NCBI GenBank assembly: GCA_910578935.1
Contig: CAJTSM010000027.1
Location: 1-31,181 of the forward strand
Source of the DNA: an uncultured Oscillibacter sp.
GTDB lineage: Bacteria > Bacillota > Clostridia > Oscillospirales > Oscillospiraceae
DNA: 31,181 nt
Direction of reading: 5' to 3'
Shown: one piece after another, positions 7,404 to 14,917 of the stretch
How positions within the stretch are numbered: position 1 is the first letter of the stretch
Layout of the letters: each line of letters opens with the position of its first letter
Made by a program: the position numbers and the translations under genes
The notes under the pieces: model-generated
Database searches by the model: none
Seen by the model: only the letters and a program-made list of their open reading frames with translations
What the model was told of the DNA's origin: nothing

Positions 7404-8498
7404 GTGACGGTCGTCTATATCGACAGCGTTTTTGCGCTAAACGCCTTGATGGACTATCTGCTCTTTCTCTGTGCCGCCCGGCTGGCGGGGCTCCCCCTGC
7501 GGCGGGGACGCTATATTCTGGCGGCCCTGGCGGGGGGCGCTTACGCGGCGGCGGTGTTTCTGCCGGGGCTGGGCTTTTTGGCCCAAACGCCGGTAAAGCT
7601 GGTGGCAGGGGTGCTGCTGGGCCTCATTGCCTATGGTGGAGAGGAGAAACTGCTGAGGCTGCTGCTGCTGTTCTTTGCAGTTTCCTGTGCCATGGCGGGG
7701 TGTATACTGGGTCTGGGCCTGCTGGCGGGGGGCGGCGTGCCTGTGGTGCGCGGCGTATTTTATACCGATGTGGACGCAAAAATTTTGGTAGTTGCCGGGA
7801 CGGCGGCTTACACCGTTTTTTCAGTGGCTTTCCGGGCGGCGGCGTGCCACGGGGTCCGGGGAGAGTTACTGCCGGTCCGGGTTTCGATTGGGGGCCGGAC
7901 GGTGGAGCTGACGGCCCTGTGGGATACCGGCAGCGGCCTTCAGTCTCCGGACGGACGGGCGGTATTGGTGACGGCCCCGGGGGTCTTAGACACCGTTCTG
8001 CCAGTGGAAGCTGTGAGATTGCTCCGCCGGCGGGGGTTGGAGGCGCCGGAAGAGCTTTTAGAACCGCTGCGCTCCGTTGCCCCGGCGCTGCGTCCCAGGC
8101 TGGCGCCTTACCGGGCAGTGGGGACGGCGGGGGGACTGCTGCTGACCATCCGGACGGACTGGGCGGAAGTCAACGGGACCCGGTATCCGGGGCTGACGGC
8201 GGCACTGGCTCCCACGGCTCTGGGTATGGGCTATACGGCGCTTTGGGGAGGACCGGCGGGAAAGGGAGGACGAAGACATGAGAGGCTTACAAAGATTACA
8301 GCGGGGGATGCGCAGGTTCAAAAGGTGGCTGAAGCATGTTCTGAACCGCCCGTCGGCCCGGCTGAGACTCCGCCCGAAGGCGGAAGTCCACTACATCGGG
8401 GGCAGCGACACCCTGCCTCCGCCGCTGACCCGGGAGCGGGAGGCGGAGCTGCTGGCCAACATGGACGAGGCGGCCCGGCAGGAGCTGATCGAACATAA
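7404..8498 (+). CDS. spoIIGA: SpoIIGA, pro-sigma-E processing peptidase
   Basis: A membrane aspartic protease that cleaves the inhibitory leader of pro-sigma-E in the mother cell, in response to SpoIIR from the forespore. The N-terminal half holds about five hydrophobic segments beginning VTVVYIDSVFALNALMDYLL. The C-terminal half has ALWDTGSGLQ, the single aspartic-protease motif of the family (Asp174). GTG at 7404 is preferred because AAGGGGGG lies seven bases upstream. The frame stays open past the start of sigE, giving 364 residues. Recognisable SpoIIGA sequence ends near GMGYTALWGG, just before sigE, so the last ~75 residues (Pro/Gly/Ala-rich) look like read-through. The +1 frame ends in a neat ATGA overlap with sigE. 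The true end is therefore uncertain. Confidence 0.88.
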   Translation: MTVVYIDSVFALNALMDYLLFLCAARLAGLPLRRGRYILAALAGGAYAAAVFLPGLGFLAQTPVKLVAGVLLGLIAYGGEEKLLRLLLLFFAVSCAMAGCILGLGLLAGGGVPVVRGVFYTDVDAKILVVAGTAAYTVFSVAFRAAACHGVRGELLPVRVSIGGRTVELTALWDTGSGLQSPDGRAVLVTAPGVLDTVLPVEAVRLLRRRGLEAPEELLEPLRSVAPALRPRLAPYRAVGTAGGLLLTIRTDWAEVNGTRYPGLTAALAPTALGMGYTALWGGPAGKGGRRHERLTKITAGDAQVQKVAEACSEPPVGPAETPPEGGSPLHRGQRHPASAADPGAGGGAAGQHGRGGPAGADRT

Positions 8499-9021
8499 TC
8501 TCCGGCTGGTGGTGTACATTGCCCGGCGGTTCGAGAACACGGGCATCAACATCGAGGATCTGATTTCCATCGGGACCATCGGCCTTATCAAGGCGGTGGG
8601 GACCTACCGGACGGATAAGAACATCAAGCTGGCCACCTACGCCTCCCGGTGCATTGAAAATGAGATTTTAATGTATCTCCGCAAAAACGCCAACCGGAAG
8701 GGGGAGGTGTCCTTCGACGAGCCCCTGAACACGGACTGGGACGGCAACGAGCTGCTGCTTTCCGACGTGCTGGGCACCGACGAGGACGTGGTCATGCGGC
8801 CCATTGAGGAGGACGTGGACCGCTCCCTGCTGGCCCAGGCCATCAGCACGCTTTCTCCCCGGGAAAAAGAGATCATCACCCTCCGCTTCGGCCTGGGGGG
8901 CGGGAAGGAGCAGACCCAGAAGGAGGTGGCGGACCGGCTGGGCATCTCCCAGTCCTACATCTCCCGGCTGGAAAAGCGGATTATCAGCCGGTTGAAGAAG
9001 GAAATTCTGCGCCTGTCTTGA
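8278..9021 (+). CDS. sigE: RNA polymerase sporulation sigma factor SigE (pro-sigma-E)
   Basis: The early mother-cell sigma factor of sporulation. The 247-residue protein matches the family throughout: a basic amphipathic leader (1-36) that keeps it inactive at the membrane; then YIGGSDTLPPPL; region 2 with NLRLVVYIARRFENTGINIEDLISIG and LATYASRCIENEILMYLR; and region 4 ending GISQSYISRLEKRI. The ATG has GGGAGG eight bases upstream, inside the spoIIGA frame, so the two are probably translationally coupled. In Bacillus sigG follows; here a valine T-box operon follows instead, so sigG must lie elsewhere. Confidence 0.97.
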   Translation: MRGLQRLQRGMRRFKRWLKHVLNRPSARLRLRPKAEVHYIGGSDTLPPPLTREREAELLANMDEAARQELIEHNLRLVVYIARRFENTGINIEDLISIGTIGLIKAVGTYRTDKNIKLATYASRCIENEILMYLRKNANRKGEVSFDEPLNTDWDGNELLLSDVLGTDEDVVMRPIEEDVDRSLLAQAISTLSPREKEIITLRFGLGGGKEQTQKEVADRLGISQSYISRLEKRIISRLKKEILRLS

Positions 9022-9047
9022 CAAGGCGGGACGGGGTGTAGTATACT
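9018..9047 (+). promoter_or_regulatory. Sigma-A promoter of the T-box/valS operon
   Basis: TTGACA (9018-9023) and TATACT (9042-9047) have an 18-base spacer. The -35 hexamer overlaps the sigE stop codon, so the operon starts immediately after sigE. Confidence 0.85.
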
Positions 9048-9059
9048 GGCCTCTATAAA

Positions 9060-9295
9060 AACGCAAGGAAGGGAAGCAGTACCCGGCCTGCCGAGGCCAA
9101 GAGAGGACGCGGATGGTGAGAGCGTCCCCAAGGCGGCGGGGGAAGTCGTCCCGGAGCAGCGCGGCTGAACGGAGAGTAGGCCGCGACGGAGGTCCCGCCG
9201 TTAGAGGGGAGACGAGTGTCCCGCGAGGGAAATTCAGGTGGTACCGCGGATTTGTATTCGCCCTGAGCCAGGTGGCTTGGGGCGGTTTTCTTTTT
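9060..9295 (+). promoter_or_regulatory. Valine T-box leader (tRNA-sensing attenuator)
   Basis: An mRNA leader that reads tRNA charging. Visible parts: the stem I distal hairpin GGACGC/GCGTCC with a GGATGGTGAGA loop (9105-9127); a GAA-GTC-GTCCCGGAG specifier region in which GTC at 9145-9147 is the likely specifier codon (Val); the conserved T-box AGGTGGTACCGCGG at 9236-9249; and a terminator at 9259-9295 (11-bp stem with G-U pairs, loop AGGT, then TTTTCTTTTT). Uncharged tRNA-Val would favour the antiterminator and read-through. The valine reading agrees with valS in the same operon, but two other genes come first. Confidence 0.93.
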
Positions 9296-9308
9296 GGGAG
9301 GAGCTGAG

Positions 9309-9890
9309 ATGGTATTCCGGGTGCGGGCGGTTCTGGTGGAGGAGGACCGGAAGGCGTGGCGGCTGGCTTCCGCTAAGCGGGAAAAATTGGCCCGCAGCGG
9401 CTATGGCCTATTCCTGGGACTATGGCTCGTAATGAAGCTCCTGGGAATGTTTTTGGCCGGTTGCGGCGCGGTAATCCTCTATGGGACCGGCGCGGAGGAT
9501 CCCGGAGTGATTAAGGGCGTTTTGCAGGCGATCATAGCGCTGTACCTCATCGGCGGCGGCGGGTGGCTGCTTCTGACGCTTCCCCGCCCTCCAAAGCGGC
9601 CTGAAAAGCTGCCCGACAGGGATTTCCCGCCCTCCGGCATGCCGGACACACCGGTCCGGGCTGTATTCTTTGGGGACGGGTACTTTGTCCTTTGGGAGGG
9701 TCCCGGGAAGGTCCGCCTGGGATATTCGTCCATCAGCGCCTATTGGGAGGACGAAGGACGGTTTTACCTCTTTTTTGAGGACCGTCTGCCCTTGGTTCTG
9801 CCGAAGCGGGGCTTAGCCGGGGGAACGGCGGAGGACTTCCGGGACTTCCTGGAGCGGGAATTTGGATGGCCTGTGGAAAGGATAAAATAG
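9309..9890 (+). CDS. YcxB-like membrane protein (first of a pair)
   Basis: A 193-residue protein with two transmembrane segments (about 36-60 and 70-90) followed by a C-terminal domain of the YcxB-like type: YFVLWEGPGKVRLGYSSISAYWEDEGRFYLFFEDRLPLVLPKRGL, then a short helix GGTAEDFRDFLEREFG. The function of the family is unknown. ATG at 9309 has GGAGGAG six bases upstream, directly after the T-box terminator, so its expression should depend on valine tRNA charging. Sequence and layout resemble the next gene, suggesting a diverged duplication. Confidence 0.8.
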   Translation: MVFRVRAVLVEEDRKAWRLASAKREKLARSGYGLFLGLWLVMKLLGMFLAGCGAVILYGTGAEDPGVIKGVLQAIIALYLIGGGGWLLLTLPRPPKRPEKLPDRDFPPSGMPDTPVRAVFFGDGYFVLWEGPGKVRLGYSSISAYWEDEGRFYLFFEDRLPLVLPKRGLAGGTAEDFRDFLEREFGWPVERIK

Positions 9891-9892
9891 CG

Positions 9893-10417
9893 ATGGAATT
9901 TCAGTTTGAGACAAGATACGATCAAAAGGGCTTGGCCGCTATGGCCCGAGCGCTGCGCAAGACGATCCATAAAAAGTGGAACCGGATAGGCCTCATATTA
10001 GGCTGGTGCGTCGTGGTACTGGCGGCTCTGCTGGTTGCTGCGGAGCGGCTGCTGGGCGAACCTTGGACCCTTCGGGACACCATGAACTGCGGCGTCGGCG
10101 TGTTTTTGATCGCAATAATGCTGACCAAGAATCAGATCAACGCCTTCTTCGCAAAAAGGAGGATGCTGCCCGGCACGTCGTCCGCAAAGAGCGTTTTTAG
10201 GGAGGGAGGCTATACCTTAATTACCGAGGTTGCATTGACGGAATTTCACTATGAGGCGGTTCAACAGGTATGCGAGACGGCGGACTACTTTGTCTTCCTG
10301 TTCAGCCAGCGGCATGGACAGATTTACGATAAAGCAACCCTGAGCGGCGGCACAGTCGAGGAGTTCCGGACCTTCATCACCGAAAAGACCGGGAAACCGA
10401 TTGCATATATTAAGTAA
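9893..10417 (+). CDS. YcxB-like membrane protein (second of a pair)
   Basis: A 174-residue protein starting MEFQFETRYDQKGLAAM, the N-terminal beta portion commonly seen in YcxB-like proteins. It has two membrane segments (about 37-55 and 65-85) and a C-terminal domain EGGYTLITEVALTEFHYEAVQQVCETADYFVFLF ending EEFRTFITEKTGKP. The start lies two bases after the previous stop codon, with AAGGA about ten bases upstream; an in-frame TTG at 9866 lacks a site. It is co-transcribed with its paralogue and valS behind the T-box. Function unknown. Confidence 0.78.
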   Translation: MEFQFETRYDQKGLAAMARALRKTIHKKWNRIGLILGWCVVVLAALLVAAERLLGEPWTLRDTMNCGVGVFLIAIMLTKNQINAFFAKRRMLPGTSSAKSVFREGGYTLITEVALTEFHYEAVQQVCETADYFVFLFSQRHGQIYDKATLSGGTVEEFRTFITEKTGKPIAYIK

Positions 10418-10449
10418 GAATACAAGTTTACAGAATAGGAGAAACCGAC

Positions 10450-13101
10450 ATGAAAAAAGAACTGCCGAAAGTGTACGAACCCCAGCAGGTGGAGGGCCGC
10501 GTCTACGAGATGTGGGAAAACGCCGGGTGCTTTAAGGGCGACCCGGACCGCTCCAAAAAGCCCTTCTCCATCGTCATGCCGCCCCCCAACGTCACGGGCC
10601 AGCTCCACATGGGCCACGCCCTGGACTGCACCCTCCAGGATATCCTTACCCGCTTCAAGCGGATGCAGGGCTATGCCGCCCTCTGGGTCCCCGGCGTGGA
10701 CCACGCCGGCATCTCCACCCAGGTGAAGGTGGAGGAGGACCTGCGGGTCAACGAGGGCCTCAGCCGCTATGACCTGGGCCGGGAAAAGTTCCTCCAGCGG
10801 GTCTGGAAGTGGAAGGAGAAGTACGGCAACCGCATCGTCCAGCAGCAAAAGAAGATGGGCGTCTCCTGCGACTGGTCCCGGTCCCGCTTCACCATGGACG
10901 AGGGGCTTTCCAAGGCCGTCCGGGAGACCTTCTGCGAGCTCTATGACAAGGGCCTCATCTACAAGGGAAGCCGGATCATCAACTGGTGCCCCCACTGCGT
11001 CACCGCCCTCTCCGACGCGGAGGTGGAGTATCAGGACAAGCCCGGCCACCTGTGGTATATCCGCTATCCCCTCACCGACGGGTCCGGCGATCTGGTGGTG
11101 GCCACCACCCGGCCCGAAACCATGATGGGCGACACCGGCGTGGCCGTGAACCCGGAGGACGAGCGGTTCAAGCATCTTGTGGGCAAAACCTGCATCCTGC
11201 CCATCATGAACCGGGAGATTCCCATTGTGGCGGACGAGTACGTGGAGCTGGGCTTCGGCACCGGCGCGGTGAAGATGACTCCCGCCCACGATCCCAACGA
11301 CTTTGAGGTGGGCCTCCGGCACAATTTGGAGATCATCCGCTGCATCGGGGACGACGGGAAAATCAACGAAAACGGCGGGCCCTACAACGGGATGGACCGC
11401 TACGAGTGCCGGAAGGCCATTGTGAAGGATTTGGAGGAGCAGGGGTACCTGGTGAAGACCGAGCCCTACAACCACAACGTGGGCACCTGCTACCGCTGCC
11501 ACAACGACGTGGAGCCCCTGATCTCCGCCCAGTGGTTCGTGAAGATGGAGCCCCTGGCGAAGGAGGCCCTCCGGGTGGTCCGGGAGGGCGAGGTGAAGTT
11601 CGTCCCCGAGCGGTTCAGCAAGACCTACACCAACTGGATGGAGAACGTCCACGACTGGTGTATCTCCCGCCAGCTCTGGTGGGGCCACCAGATTCCCGCC
11701 TGGTACTGCGACGAGTGCGGGCACATCAACGTCAGCCGGGAGGACCCGACAAAGTGCGAACAGTGCGGCAGCGCGCGCCTGACCCGGGACCCCGACGTGC
11801 TGGACACCTGGTTCTCCTCCGCCCTGTGGCCCTTCTCCACCCTGGGCTGGCCGGAAAAGACCGAGGATTTGGACTTCTACTACCCCACCTCCGTCATGAT
11901 TACCGGCTACGACATCATCTTCTTCTGGGTTTCCCGGATGATCTTCTCCGGCTGCGAGCAGATGAAGAAAATTCCCTTCCGCACCGTCCTCATCCACGGC
12001 CTGGTCCGGGACGACAAGGGCCGCAAGATGTCCAAGTCCCTGGGCAACGGCATCGACCCCCTGGAGGTGGCGGAAACCTACGGCGCGGACGCCCTGCGGT
12101 TCAACCTTATCACCGGAAACAGCCCCGGAAACGACATGCGCTTTTACACGGAAAAGTGCGAGGCCATGCGGAACTTTGCCAACAAGGTTTGGAATGCCAG
12201 CCGCTTCGTTATGATGAACCTGGGGAACCTGGAAACCTATGCTCTCCCGGCGGCGGAGGCCTTGGAGCGGGAGGACAAATGGGTCCTCTCCAAGCTCAAC
12301 ACCCTGGTGAAGGAGGTCACTGAGAACCTGGACAGCTACGAGATCGGCGTGGCCTCCGCCAAGGTCTACGATTTCCTGTGGGATACCTACTGCGATTGGT
12401 ATATTGAGCTGACCAAGACCCGGCTGAACGGGGAGGACGAGGCCGCCAAGGACACCGCCCGGAACGTCCTGTGCTACGTGCTGACGGAGCTTTTGAAGCT
12501 GCTGCATCCCTTCATGCCCTTCATCACGGAGGAGATCTTCCAGGCTCTGCCCAAGGGGGCGGACTCTGAGGATCCGTTCCTCATGACGTCCCGGTGGCCG
12601 GAGTACAGCGAGGCCCTGAGCTTCCCGGCGGAGGAGGCCGCCATGGAGGCCGTCATGGACACGATCAAGGCCATCCGGGCCCGCCGGGCGGAGATGAACG
12701 TGCCCCCCTCCAAGAAGGCGGAGGTGCTGCTGGTCACCACCAACCGGCCGCCCTATGAGCAGGGACTCCATTTCCTCCAGCGGCTGGCCTTTGCCTCCGA
12801 GGTGCGCTTTGCCGGCGAGGCCCCGGCGGACCTCAGCGGTCAGGTGAGCATTGTCACCCACAACGCCACGGCCTATCTGCCCCTCAGCGAGCTGGTGGAC
12901 CTGACGGCGGAGCGGGAGCGCATCACCAAGGAGAAGGAAAAAGCGGAGAACGGACTGCGCATTGTGGAGCAGAAGCTCTCCAACGAGAAATTTGTCTCCC
13001 GGGCTCCGGAAGCGGTGGTGAACGCCGAGAAGGAGAAGGCCGAGAAATTCCGGGAACTCATCGCCAAGCTGGAGGAGTCCGCCAAGGCGCTGGGGAACTG
13101 A
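10450..13101 (+). CDS. valS: Valyl-tRNA synthetase
   Basis: Charges tRNA-Val with valine and edits misactivated threonine. The 883 residues show the class Ia layout: PPPNVTGQLHMGH with the HIGH-type motif at 53-56; the editing (CP1) domain with VVATTRPETMMGDTGVAVNPED; a zinc-ribbon-like CDECGHINVSREDPTKCEQCG; DTWFSSALWPFSTLGWP; and KMSKS at 526-530. The anticodon-binding domain and a C-terminal coiled-coil arm (about 815-880, rich in Glu/Lys) follow. AGGAGA precedes the ATG. It is third in the T-box operon, 32 bases after the second YcxB-like gene. Confidence 0.98.
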   Translation: MKKELPKVYEPQQVEGRVYEMWENAGCFKGDPDRSKKPFSIVMPPPNVTGQLHMGHALDCTLQDILTRFKRMQGYAALWVPGVDHAGISTQVKVEEDLRVNEGLSRYDLGREKFLQRVWKWKEKYGNRIVQQQKKMGVSCDWSRSRFTMDEGLSKAVRETFCELYDKGLIYKGSRIINWCPHCVTALSDAEVEYQDKPGHLWYIRYPLTDGSGDLVVATTRPETMMGDTGVAVNPEDERFKHLVGKTCILPIMNREIPIVADEYVELGFGTGAVKMTPAHDPNDFEVGLRHNLEIIRCIGDDGKINENGGPYNGMDRYECRKAIVKDLEEQGYLVKTEPYNHNVGTCYRCHNDVEPLISAQWFVKMEPLAKEALRVVREGEVKFVPERFSKTYTNWMENVHDWCISRQLWWGHQIPAWYCDECGHINVSREDPTKCEQCGSARLTRDPDVLDTWFSSALWPFSTLGWPEKTEDLDFYYPTSVMITGYDIIFFWVSRMIFSGCEQMKKIPFRTVLIHGLVRDDKGRKMSKSLGNGIDPLEVAETYGADALRFNLITGNSPGNDMRFYTEKCEAMRNFANKVWNASRFVMMNLGNLETYALPAAEALEREDKWVLSKLNTLVKEVTENLDSYEIGVASAKVYDFLWDTYCDWYIELTKTRLNGEDEAAKDTARNVLCYVLTELLKLLHPFMPFITEEIFQALPKGADSEDPFLMTSRWPEYSEALSFPAEEAAMEAVMDTIKAIRARRAEMNVPPSKKAEVLLVTTNRPPYEQGLHFLQRLAFASEVRFAGEAPADLSGQVSIVTHNATAYLPLSELVDLTAERERITKEKEKAENGLRIVEQKLSNEKFVSRAPEAVVNAEKEKAEKFRELIAKLEESAKALGN

Positions 13102-13135
13102 CGGAATTAGGAATGAGGAGTTAGAGATACGAACA

Positions 13136-13170
13136 AACAGGCCCTGAGGCTGAAAGCCTCAGGGCCTGTT
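13136..13170 (+). terminator. Terminator between convergent valS and trk operons
   Basis: A perfect 16-bp stem (AACAGGCCCTGAGGCT with its complement, loop GAA) lies between the convergent stop codons at 13101 and 13195. T-runs are short, so it probably acts in both directions by stem strength. Confidence 0.7.
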
Positions 13171-13194
13171 TCAGTTCTTGGGGCAAAGGGAGAT

Positions 13195-13428
13195 TCAGCG
13201 GAGGACGATATAGGCCGTCGTTCCGAAGAGCAGGATGGATACGAAGAGGGAAAAATAGGCGAGAGGCCGGCTCCTGTTCCAATTTTGGGCCGCCTGCACC
13301 AGCAGTACGACGCCGATCAGGGGTTCGTACAAATAGATGGCGTTTGGCCAGATCCCGGTCAGCTGAAGGAGCGCAAGCGCAATCACGGAAACGGACAGGA
13401 GGATCTGCGCGAGGGCTAAGGGCTTCAT
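13195..13428 (-). CDS. 77-residue membrane protein, last gene of the trk operon
   Basis: A small protein with three predicted membrane segments (about 4-25, 29-47, 54-75) and an NWNRSRPLAY loop between the second and third. I do not recognise the family. AGGAGG precedes the ATG, 19 bases after the trkH stop codon, so it is very likely translated with trkH. A helper role for the transporter is possible from position only. Confidence 0.75.
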   Translation of the reverse strand: MKPLALAQILLSVSVIALALLQLTGIWPNAIYLYEPLIGVVLLVQAAQNWNRSRPLAYFSLFVSILLFGTTAYIVLR

Positions 13429-13447
13429 GGGGCTTGCCTCCTTTCAG

Positions 13448-14902
13448 TCACATCCGCCAAACGATGCGCCGCCGCTTCCAGATGGAGGGGGCGAAGAGCA
13501 GCAGCATGGGGAAGATTTCCAGCCGCCCCACCAGCATGTCAAAGGACAGCAGCAGCTTCGACGCCTGAGAGAACTCCGAGAAGTTTCCTACCGGACCCAC
13601 CATTTCCAGGCCCGGGCCGATGTTGTTGATGCAGGCCGTCAGGGCAGTGAAGGTGGTCACAATATCGAACTGCTCCAGACTCAGCAGCAGAAAGGAGGCG
13701 GTAAACACCAGCAGGTATACCGTGATGAAGAGGTGTACGCTCCGGATATGCTTGTCCGTCAGGGCCTTGCCCTCAAACCGGGTGGTGGTGACGGCGTTGG
13801 GGTGGAGCATCTTCCGCATGTCTCCCCAGGAGGTCTTGGCTAAAATCACAATCCGGGCCACCTTGATGCCGCCGCCGGTGGACCCGGCGCAGGCTCCAAT
13901 AAACATCAGCACCACCAAAATTCCCTTGGAGAAAGTGGGCCAGAGGTTAAAGTCCGCCGTGGCGTAACCGGTTGTGGTGATGATGGAAGAAACCTGGAAG
14001 AAGGCGTAGCGAAGGCTCTGGGCGAAGGAATCATACATGTGGAGGATATCCACAGCAATGGCCGCCACCGCCGCGCCCACAATGGCGATGTAGGCCCAGA
14101 GCTCCTCAGACCGGAATACGTCCCGAAAGCGGCGGATGAGGAGGAAATAATACAGATTGAAATTCACGCCGAAGAGCAGCATGAAAACCCCGATCACTAT
14201 GTCAAAGTAGGCGCTGTCATAGGCTCCCACGCTGAGGTTTTTGCTGCTGAAACCGCCGGTGCCCGCAGAGCCGAAGGCGTGAATGCAGGAATCGAAGAGG
14301 GGCATTCCCCCCAAGAGCAGCAGGACGATTTCGATGAGGGTCATGACCAAATAGATGCCGTAGAGGATTTTGGCGGTGTCGCTCATGCGGCTCACCAGTT
14401 TCCCAACGGATGGTCCGGGCATCTCCGCCCGGAGCAGGTGCATTCCGCGTCCGTCGGTCATAGGCAGCACCGCTATGACGAATACCAGCACGCCCATGCC
14501 GCCGATCCAGTGGGTAAAGCTCCGCCAAAACAGGATGCTTTGGCTCAGCGGCTCCACTGCCGTCAAAATGGTGGCCCCGGTGGTGGTGAAGCCGGAAACC
14601 GTCTCAAAAAAGGCGTCTACAAAACTGGGGATGTATCCGGAAATCAGGAAGGGAAGGGCTCCAAAGACGCTCATCAGCACCCAGGCCAGGGCCACGACGG
14701 CAAAACCGTCCCGGGCATACAGCGCCGTCTGCTTTGGTTTTTTATGAAGGGGCAGCCCCGCGATCAGCAAAAGCAGAATGGGCCCCAGAAAAGGAGAAAC
14801 CGGTTCCCCGTACAGCAGCGCCACCAGGGTGGGCAGCAGCAGCAGCGCCCCTTCTGTCCATAGAATCCGCCCGATGACGAAGCCGATCATTTGATAATTC
14901 AA
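13448..14902 (-). CDS. trkH: Potassium uptake protein TrkH/KtrB, membrane subunit
   Basis: The K+-conducting membrane subunit, working with the TrkA protein encoded just upstream. The 484 residues contain the repeated pore signature: SGFTTTGATIL, GSAGTGGFSSKN, ITTTGYATADF and ACINNIGPGLEMVG, each near a membrane segment, plus GACAGSTGGGIKVAR. The TTG at 14902 (MNYQMIG) is chosen because the only Shine-Dalgarno-like run (GGGGGG, ten bases upstream) fits it rather than the ATG 12 bases further in, and family members usually begin MNY. It lies 15 bases after trkA. Confidence 0.95.
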   Translation of the reverse strand: MNYQMIGFVIGRILWTEGALLLLPTLVALLYGEPVSPFLGPILLLLIAGLPLHKKPKQTALYARDGFAVVALAWVLMSVFGALPFLISGYIPSFVDAFFETVSGFTTTGATILTAVEPLSQSILFWRSFTHWIGGMGVLVFVIAVLPMTDGRGMHLLRAEMPGPSVGKLVSRMSDTAKILYGIYLVMTLIEIVLLLLGGMPLFDSCIHAFGSAGTGGFSSKNLSVGAYDSAYFDIVIGVFMLLFGVNFNLYYFLLIRRFRDVFRSEELWAYIAIVGAAVAAIAVDILHMYDSFAQSLRYAFFQVSSIITTTGYATADFNLWPTFSKGILVVLMFIGACAGSTGGGIKVARIVILAKTSWGDMRKMLHPNAVTTTRFEGKALTDKHIRSVHLFITVYLLVFTASFLLLSLEQFDIVTTFTALTACINNIGPGLEMVGPVGNFSEFSQASKLLLSFDMLVGRLEIFPMLLLFAPSIWKRRRIVWRM

Positions 14903-14917
14903 AAGATGCGTCCCCCC

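Noticed and set aside
10324..12861. 845-codon open frame on the minus strand across valS
   Set aside because: It is antisense to a complete, motif-verified valS and is rich in His/Leu/Gly/Val as expected from the mirror of GC-rich codons. It has no domain and no ribosome binding site. Similar antisense frames across the penicillin-binding protein (5209-6942), the foldase (1825-3393), accC (17266-18579) and fabF (24910-26178) were rejected for the same reason.
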